A stretch of DNA of 64,000 nt from Moniliophthora roreri (taxonomy: Eukaryota > Basidiomycota > Agaricomycetes > Agaricales > Marasmiaceae). The stretch spans positions 62,001-126,000 of the forward strand of contig LATX02000210.1 in the NCBI GenBank assembly GCA_001466705.2. The letters run 5' to 3'. This document shows positions 56,883 to 64,000 of the stretch, piece by piece; the stretch's first letter is position 1; each line of letters starts with the position of its first letter. A program made the position numbers and the translations under genes. The notes below the pieces were generated by a model. It was given only the letters and a program-made list of their open reading frames with translations, ran no database searches and had not been told where the DNA came from.

Positions 56883-57297
56883 GGTGGTTAAGGAATGAAT
56901 CGGATGACGCCGGAGACGAAGGTGAAGGCGACCGGGGACCTTGCAGGCGACCGGGGACCCTGCCGGCAACTCCGCCGGAGGTGACACACCTTGTGTGACA
57001 CCCCACCTTAGTGTGACGCCCCTCCCCATCGCCTTTGTTTCTGTACGCGACAACTCTTTTGGTACACTTAGTCGGTACTTGTCGCCGTTGAGCCAATAGT
57101 CCACCAAAAAGCAGTCCAACGTCCCTGCAGAACGCGCCTTTCCTTCATTCCTTTCCAATTCTTATACTTTTTCTTCTTCTCTTCTTCATCATCGTCCAAC
57201 TCGAAGCCAAACTCCTCCATCAAATCTCACCCAAATCCAGCCATCTGGATATCATTCTCATCTCCTTCCAAGCTTTCCCAACTAGTCCACCTAGATC
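56883..57297. promoter_or_regulatory. Divergent promoter of ATP19 and SPG1 with tandem motifs
   Basis: The 415-bp shared upstream region contains a 19-bp tandem repeat (56926-56944 and 56945-56963, AGGCGACCGGGGACC then T/C TGC, one mismatch). Nearby are two copies of an ACCTT(A)GTGTGAC motif, at 56988 and 57005. These could be factor-binding sites. The SPG1-proximal part is CT-rich, as is common at fungal start sites. Confidence 0.5.
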
Positions 57298-58330
57298 ATG
57301 TCACACTCTGCGTCTTCATCCATCTCAACTCCTCCGTCCGCCAGCGGCAGCTCCCTTTCGGGTCAGCAATCTCTCGAAAACAGCGACGAGAAGAATAGGT
57401 ACTTCTTCCATCTCATGTATCAAATCACCCCAGCAATGCTCATCCCACTTTAGCGTCGTCATCAAGGTGGGAATGGTGGGAGACTCGCAGATAGGGAAAA
57501 CAAGTCTCATGGTCAAATATGTGGAGGGAAGCTTCGATGAAGATTACATCCAGACGCTGGGTGAGTCTTTTCATCAACTCGAAACTCTCTCACTCTTGAC
57601 CCTCGTCACCACCTTGTCGCCACATATCATCTCTAGGCGTCAATTTCATGGAGAAGACCATATCAGTGCGACGGACAACGATAACCTTCTCAATATGGGA
57701 TCTTGGTGGACAGAGAGAGTTTGTCAATATGCTGCCCTTGGTTTGCAACGACGCGGTAGCCATTCTCTTCATGTTTGACTTGTCACGGAAATCCACATTA
57801 AATTCGGTCAAGGAGTGGTATCGTCAAGCACGCGGTTTCAACAAGGTGCGGACCACAGCTACTTTTGCCACTTTTTTTTCTCGTCGTAGTCGTCGCTCGT
57901 CCGTCACATCCACATCAATATTATTTCACCTTCCCCCGTAGCCCCAAAGTTATATACACCTCCTGTCCCAGTTCGCATGATGCTGATCAACATCCCTTTC
58001 TAGACCGCAATACCATTCTTAATAGGCACAAAATTCGACCAGTTCGCCACCTTTCCCCGTGATGAGCAGGAAGAAATCACTAAGCAGGTGCGGCCCTTAC
58101 CCCAAAACGTTTCCATGCATCCCTTCGCTAATCTGATCCCAATTTGTTCATGTTAGGCGAAACGATTCGCACGAGCAATGCACGCGTCGCTCATCTTTTG
58201 CTCTACATCAGCATCAATAAATGTGCAGAAGATTTTCAAGATCGTTCTTGCAAAGGCCTTTGACCTCAAATGTGTCATTCCAGAGATCGAAGGCGTAGGA
58301 GAACCAATATTGATCTATGTGGACGTATAG
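57298..58330 (+). CDS. SPG1: Septum-promoting small GTPase (Spg1/Tem1)
   Basis: This Ras-like GTPase at spindle pole bodies triggers the septation initiation / mitotic exit network. Exons are 57298-57398, 57454-57560, 57637-57845, 58004-58087 and 58157-58330 (675 nt, 224 aa). After a Ser-rich N-terminus of about 33 residues come [21 protein letters not shown] (P-loop, cut here by the exon context), [16 protein letters not shown] (switch II), [25 protein letters not shown] (in place of NKxD, as in Spg1/Tem1) and [14 protein letters not shown]. There is no C-terminal CAAX box, which fits this family. Intron 3 (158 bp) is unusually long for this locus; the others are 55-76 bp. The gene sits 415 bp from ATP19 on the opposite strand. 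Confidence 0.93.
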
Positions 58331-59769
58331 GAACTTGGATGGAATGACCACTGGTTAATTGTTTAGGTTCAGTTGACTTGGGTTGGAAGGGAGGGGGGAG
58401 CAAAGCAAAATTTCGAGGTCCGTTTTGCCAGTCACTAACCTACGATGTACTTTTCCCCCTTATATACCTCTATCGTATAGATTCACCAGCCTACGTGGGA
58501 ATGATGTCCAATAAGTGGGACGTCGTTGTATCACTTTTCGGGCTTGTGACTTTTCCCTTTTTACCTAGGCGCAGAACGGATTGGCGCTGGACACGGACGA
58601 TGGAACGAACGCTGTTCCCCCCCATCCAACTCTTTGTTGATCTTCTCTTGTACATTTTTTCTTCCGTTTGTGTCATATCCTTTCTATTCCTATCTTAATT
58701 AAGTCGGTATCCATATTCATCATATTCATTTTCCTCTTTGTGGTTCATATATCGTATCCCTCACTATCGATCGTTGTTGTCGTTTTCCATCCTTTGCTGC
58801 ATCCTTTTCGGTCTCTCGCTCATCATCGTGCATAACCACCACCACCACCAACACTACCACCATCATGACTTCTTTTTTTCCCCCGGTATATCGCTCAATT
58901 GAAACGAAACCATTCACCTATCACCCGACCTCACACTCATTGCATTGCCTGCCTCTTCTCAGTTAGAGCCACCACGGGTTATACTTTTCTTTTCCCTCTG
59001 ATACCCGCGGAGCCGTTGTATTTTTTTCTCTCTCTCCAAGTATTCCATATGCCCATTTATTCAATTATCATCATATGTTCTAATTGCATTTGCTGCAGAA
59101 CCAAGTCTTGTTGTATACTCTGATACACCAATCATGAGAACATGGCTTACTCAGTCGCTGCTTTGCACACTGTTTTCTTCAAAAATCTCAACAAATTGCT
59201 GTTGACAAGATACATCACCAAAGATGGAAATTTGTCCCACTCATGGGGGTGTAATAAGACACGAATGAAGAGTTGAGCCTCTGCAGATCCAAGACCCCCA
59301 GAAAGACCAAGCTGATCGTGTCGAAACCGCCCGACTCGACTCCAATCTCTTCCAACGCTAGTCTCTCGTAGACAGACTTTTGTAACCGTCATGATGGGGC
59401 GCATGTACGTTTTGTGTTCCGACTATCTTTGTAAGTCGACCCCTCGCTGAAAGATATTCGGAGAAAGAGCCTAGACGAACTTATTCGGAAGCCAGCAAAC
59501 ACGTCGAAGAACCGAACTCGCATTCCCGCGGACAACATACCCTTTTCCGTTCGTCGCGAATCTCAACGATCGTCGCTCACGCCGTTCGACAGCCTGAATA
59601 GCTGTCCGCTCACTTCTCCTCGCATTCCAACTTCGGGTTGATTAGCTTGATCACCCGCTCTCGCATCGCTTGCCTACGTCTCTAGATTTCTTACGCTCGC
59701 AACACATCTGTTTATCATCTTATAACATCTTGGGGCCTGCGCATGCTGGACTATGATTATATTTACCAT
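58331..59769. other. 1.4-kb stretch without a recognised gene
   Basis: The first part should be the SPG1 3' UTR. A short ACC repeat lies at about 58838-58862. The remaining open frames are short, CT-rich and lack family motifs. Nothing resembling a tRNA or repeat end was found. Confidence 0.5.
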
Positions 59770-60930
59770 GCTAGAGACGTACTACATGTAAGCTTCTCAT
59801 TGCACATTTTAGTGTTGACTTGATGTGACCATTCCATTTACAGGCCAATCCTCCTTGTCCGACGTGCACAACAGCTACGCAAAGAGACAGGAGACAATGG
59901 TTATTACGTGCCAATGGAAGCCACCAAGAAAGCATTAGTAAAACCGTAGAAACGTTCTGACCCGCTCTTTCAAAATGCAACGTTAATGGCGATCAGTTTG
60001 TATAAGTCCGATCTAATTGTATGCACTCACCCATTTTGTCTGATAGGAATCTCGACGCAGTTCGTGTATGAATGTATGTACCTCCTTTTTGAAGACTACC
60101 CTATGATCACATTCGCCAAAGGGCATCACTTGAATCCCGGCACCTCTGGTTTGATGTTTTCTTTGGCGCGTTCATAGCGGTAGTAGCAGTAGAACATCTA
60201 CTTCCTTGGTTGTTTTACTGGTGCGCTTATCCTCTCCTCAGTATGCTCTGATTTTTGGACCCCCACCACGAACGAGAGGTTGAGAAATGTGCACCGCATT
60301 CTGTAGTCCCAGCGTTTCGCTTGGAAATCGCAATTTCTGGTTTGCATGGACCTTGTATCCTTCAGTATCACATTAGGCACCAATTATGAGGTGTGTCAAA
60401 TACAGGATATCCTAAACTCCACAGAGAAAAACCACTTTTGTAGTGGACTACTAACTTGTAGGTCAAGTAATTCTGTTCTCAGGGACCTTTCCAATTGATG
60501 TGAAACTTCGTAGCTTGGACTATTAAATTACCTCATTGATACGTACCTCGCGTTTGCTGCTTCCGATCTTGCTGTAGCAGCCGTTCTTCGCAGCTTCTTT
60601 GGCGCCACAATTCCAGTGAGTCCGTCCGGTGAGGCAACAGTCATTCATGCATAATGATACTAGCTATTTGCTCACCAAATGTACGATGCACTGAATCCAA
60701 GATGGGCGTCTACATTACATGGCTTTGTGGCACTTGCTATGACCCTGATTCCTTTTGTTTTCCTCAAGTACGTTCTGTCACAATCCACCAATTTCGGTAC
60801 TGAGTTCCTTGCACTGCGTAGGTCTGGCGCGCAACTTCGGAAGAGATCCAAATTATTGCCACCTGTGCCTCCGCTGCCTAGTAGATGGGTAGTTTTCAGA
60901 CAAGAGTGGAACTCGAGGGCCAATCGTTGA
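59770..60930 (+). pseudogene. MFS (DHA1-type) drug transporter relic, C-terminal half
   Basis: Scattered frames reproduce, in the right order, the second half of a fungal DHA1 multidrug transporter. ETYYM, an intron at about 59787-59841 and PILLVRRAQQLRKETGD come first (loop after TM6). YMYLLFEDYP-like sequence and GHHLNPGTSGLMF follow (60070-60155; TM7-8). Then come NFWFAWTLYPSVS (60328), YLIDTYLAFAASDLAVAAVLRSFFGATIP (60527, TM10-11; cited here as signature) and MYDALNPRWASTLHGFVALAMTLIPFVFL (60679, TM12). Stops and frameshifts separate all of them, and the N-terminal half is missing. An intact relative would export toxins or metabolites. Confidence 0.78.
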
Positions 60931-61003
60931 ACATGTGTACATTGTTGCTATCTATCCCCATGTAAAGCCATTGAATAAATAATCAGATTCCTTCTACCAC
61001 TGT

Positions 61004-63189
61004 CTAGCACGCTCCGTTATCAGTCCAAACATCAGCTAACATGGACATCAGCACAGACCCTGTTCACAAGATCAAGAGGCCCGTACCTTTGCCCGGAGTC
61101 TCATTCTGTGTCCACCTGAGGGGAAAACAGGAAGGAGTTAATCCAGTGCTATATTTCGTAAAAGTAATCATTCTATAAACGAACCATTTAGCAGTGTAGA
61201 GACGACCGTCTATCATGAATGGGTTAGCAGCACGCAAGAATAAGGCAAGTAGGATTGAACTCACTGTAGGTGACCTTCTGCCCACCCACGTATGCAGTCT
61301 ACAGTATCAGTCAGCTGAATACATCACTATTGGCACACCCAAGAACATATACTCACCGCAGAGTTCCATGCATCTACTCCCGAGCAGCTACCAGGAGTCC
61401 CGGTCGGTCCTCCTCCACCAGTAGTAGTGGTACTCGTACCTCCTCCCATGTTCTTTCGGATATTGTCCCACTTGCTACTCGGGAAATTGATATGGTTCTG
61501 AGTAGTATCAAGTGAACCGAGGACGCTCGCAGCAGTCAAAACCAGTGAGTCTGATCCCTTCTTGTCTGTGGAAAGCTGCAACAAAATCAATACCCGAAAT
61601 AACTTTGAGGGAAACAGAGCACGTACCTCCCAGAACATGGTTCCTCCCATTCCGTTGTCGTTCACATACTGTGTCTTCATCTTGACAATGTTTGGTGTGT
61701 CATACGACACAAGCTCTTTCTTGCTCGAGTCATATGAGTAACTCGTGACATCCGTTTTGTTCTCAAATAGAGTGGCACCGGCGACTGTAGAATGTCAGCT
61801 AGGTAAATTTTGTTCCGAATTCAGAGGGTAGAGCTCACGTGGCAAGGTCTTGTACGAGTAGATTCCTGCTTCAATCGTTCCAGGTCCAATACCATTGTAG
61901 GGCTGCCCAATACCATTTGTATTCTCGAAAGCTCTTCCGTAGAGTGGAATACCCATATTGATCTTGCTAGCCGTCGCTCCGTTGGATGTGAAGTACTTGA
62001 ATGCCTTGTCGGTACTAACATTTGTTCTCATACCGCCGTAAAGGTTGGCCTGATTATCGGCAAAGGTTAACCACGATCCTGCATAATCATAGGCCTGTGA
62101 GATCAGATCAGTACAACAATGTATCGCGAAGCGGTCCGTACTGACCATCAAGTTCCAGAAGCTGAGCGCCGAGTTCATTTGAGAAACCTTGAGGTTGGCG
62201 TAATTCTGAGCACCTGCTGATACAGCCGCCGTCAAAAGATAAGGTGTGGAATCGCCCTTGCGGCTAGCCAAGCTGTCGAAAGCCTTGCGGGTTTCCGTTA
62301 GCAGATCTGCAAATCCTTGGCCTTCAGCAGAGTTTGACGGATATTCAAAGTCAAGGTCGATTCCATCAAATCCGTAATCCTCAATCAATTGAACTGCATT
62401 GTTGACAAAGTTGGCTCGGCTAGAAGCCGAAGTGACGAAGCTAAAATGACCTAGAAGAACCTTAGAGACGGTCGCGAATAATACCAAACCCTTGTAAAGC
62501 GCACCAGCCTGGGAATAAGTCCATCCACCGATCGAGAGCAAAACCTTCAGATTCCGATTCTTCAGCTTCAAGAGGTACCTATAGCACACATTTAATCTAC
62601 GAAATGCAACCGATGGTAAGAAAACGCTTACAACTGCTTGAGGCATCCGTACAAGTTTGTGCCAGCCTCATCCCAAGAGTCACCAGGGAAATGCTTCTAT
62701 ACTCTTTGTTAGTGAGCTGTCCTGATAATCAAAGTTAAATACAATCACCTCGCTGTCAGCATATGAGTCCGTGAGCTTGATGGCACCGTTCTCTGGACTA
62801 ACATCGGCGAATGAATACAAGATATCTGCGAGTGCATGAGCTTGTTTGTACCGCATTAACAATGATGATACTCACGAGTGAGCTTTGACGGATCAATATC
62901 GGTGGGCTCTGCAAATCGAGAGGCGACCGATAAGCAACAATTGATACACCCGATCGGACGACAACTCACGGAAATTAGCGCCGTAGATTCCCCAGTTTGT
63001 AAAGTAGGCAACTTGGAGTTTCCCAGTTGCACGCTTCTGAATGACCTTCGTCTCTGGGTTCACGGCAATGTTGAACGAATTGGGTGTGTCCTTATAGTTA
63101 TCCGGCCTGTGCATGACTTGGGTGGCCTGCACGAGGACACATGCTGCAGAGAGGAGTGAGAGGATACGAGAGAAGCTCCCGAGGACCAT
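61004..63189 (-). CDS. Secreted GH18 chitinase with C-terminal CBM5 chitin-binding module
   Basis: This is an extracellular chitinase for cell-wall remodelling or chitin degradation. Thirteen exons on the minus strand (63189-62970, 62908-62876, 62825-62749, 62696-62632, 62578-62505, 62450-62146, 62094-61839, 61784-61627, 61575-61357, 61298-61265, 61209-61185, 61115-61087, 61035-61004) sum to 1527 nt, 508 aa. A signal peptide covers about 1-24, and a Lys-Arg at 52-53 could be a Kex2 site. The GH18 barrel starts near 57 (VAYFTNWGIYG). The catalytic motif DGIDLDFEYP has its acid Glu at 192. LSIGGWTYS and MGIPLYGRAFE are also present. A Gly/Thr-rich linker at about 438-459 leads to the CBM5 (460-508: CSGVDAWNSA, GQKVTY, LYTAKWWTQNETPG, WTDNGAC), which is split over four small exons. 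All introns are 50-69 bp. Confidence 0.94.
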
Positions 63190-64000
63190 AGTGACCGTGG
63201 GCTGTCAGAAGTCTGAAGCGCCTGTTCTGCCAACTTGGAGCTTGCAAGTAGAATAAGAGTGTCTATTTGTACTCTCCCGCTAAACCCTAAGCAGCTCAGT
63301 TCCACGGTGAGTGGTCCGAGTATTCCCAGATACCAACAGTTGCGTATCGAAGGAAGAGAATGTCCACGCGGTACCAAGGATGCCGAAGGAGATGGGGAGA
63401 CGACGAAACATATGGATGCGTCCGAGAGAGGCTTGATACTATCTATTCCTACCCATGATTCGAAAAGCGCCACACGACACAGGTGTTATTGACGGAAGCA
63501 AGTCGGGTTTCTTTGGTATATCTACAACTCAATTAACGGTTCCGGAACGGATAGGCACTGAGTGAACTCACTAGTTGATCTAGGCAAGCAAGAGAACTCG
63601 TGGTTCTATATCCGGACGATGATTCTGATGAACCAGATATGTCTCTCAGACCATATCTCCCAAATTCGAACAAGAAACTGCCGAACGTTTGTTTTTGTTT
63701 TTTTCATATATTTTTGGTTGACTCGTGAAGTGCATGAAGTCTGGATAGCCAAGACTGCTTCATGACAGAAACGGTTTGGTTCGAGAAAATGCGACTTTCA
63801 AGCCGTTGCATCATCAAGGCATCTAGGAATAGTGCGACTCGTCGGTATGCAAGTGGTTGGCATCATGCAGGAATTAAAATGGTACTTGCCTTAAATTTGT
63901 GCCTCAAGCCCTCAATGCAAATGGAATGCAGCGTCATTCCTATCGGCCACAAAGACTGTAAACGGAGAAACTCCTGTGGAAAACAATTGAAAACAGCTTG
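63190..64000. other. Chitinase upstream region; no gene recognised
   Basis: This is the presumed promoter of the chitinase gene. Remaining open frames are short and show no family motif. The window ends inside this stretch. Confidence 0.5.

Overview
The window comes from a filamentous basidiomycete, most likely an Agaricomycete; the species cannot be named from the sequence alone. The evidence is intron-dense genes with 47-76 bp GT-AG introns, basidiomycete-type LINE and Ty3/gypsy chromovirus proteins, and a KDZ transposase remnant. It has two halves: a transposon graveyard (about 1-44,530) and a compact block of conserved host genes (44,857-63,189).

The TE half is nested. A LINE (2,375-17,769) is split by a decayed gypsy element, called A here (3,856-12,372), and by a solo LTR, C (14,263-14,697). 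A itself carries two CACTA-like MITEs (4,289-5,002 and 10,725-11,282). After the LINE come the 3' end of another A-like gypsy element (18,290-19,214), an antisense gypsy relic F (about 19,270-22,383), and a large AT-rich, CpG-poor gypsy element E (about 22,437-29,861). Then follow an antisense KDZ transposase relic joined to a gypsy gag relic (30,085-33,235) and the 3' end of gypsy D (33,622-34,951). A second E LTR follows, interrupted by the near-intact gypsy B (35,854-43,061; 401-bp LTRs, TSD ATAGC). A Tourist-like MITE (44,052-44,525) closes the island. Four single N bases mark unresolved joins; one is followed by an exact-looking 684-bp duplication that is probably an assembly artefact.

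The least canonical biology is in the A/B/D gypsy family. Each has a third ORF downstream of pol that ends in two zinc knuckles of fixed spacing (CX2CX4HX4C then CX2CX6HX4C), at least where preserved. Gag and pol of A and B meet at a conserved -1 slippery heptamer, GGGTTTT, on the gag stop. The LTRs carry AGCTTGACCT about 33-42 bp after a TATA-like box, and the primer-binding sites of A and B are its reverse complement, which predicts Tf1/sushi-type self-priming. A has lost coding capacity through 16 in-frame stops (14 TGA, 2 TAG, no frameshift seen), consistent with CpG decay.

The host block reads: APC1 (anaphase-promoting complex scaffold, -), TAD2 (tRNA adenosine deaminase, +), V-ATPase subunit E (-), RNA polymerase I/III subunit AC40 (+), CIA1 (cytosolic Fe-S assembly WD40 protein, -), ATP synthase subunit K (-), Spg1/Tem1 GTPase (+), an MFS transporter relic (+) and a GH18-CBM5 chitinase (-). 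Exon joins were worked out by hand and all keep frame. Several pairs are divergent with short shared promoters. The genes are unrelated housekeeping functions (cell cycle, tRNA editing, vacuolar acidification, transcription, Fe-S assembly, respiration, septation) plus one secreted wall enzyme; they are not a cluster.
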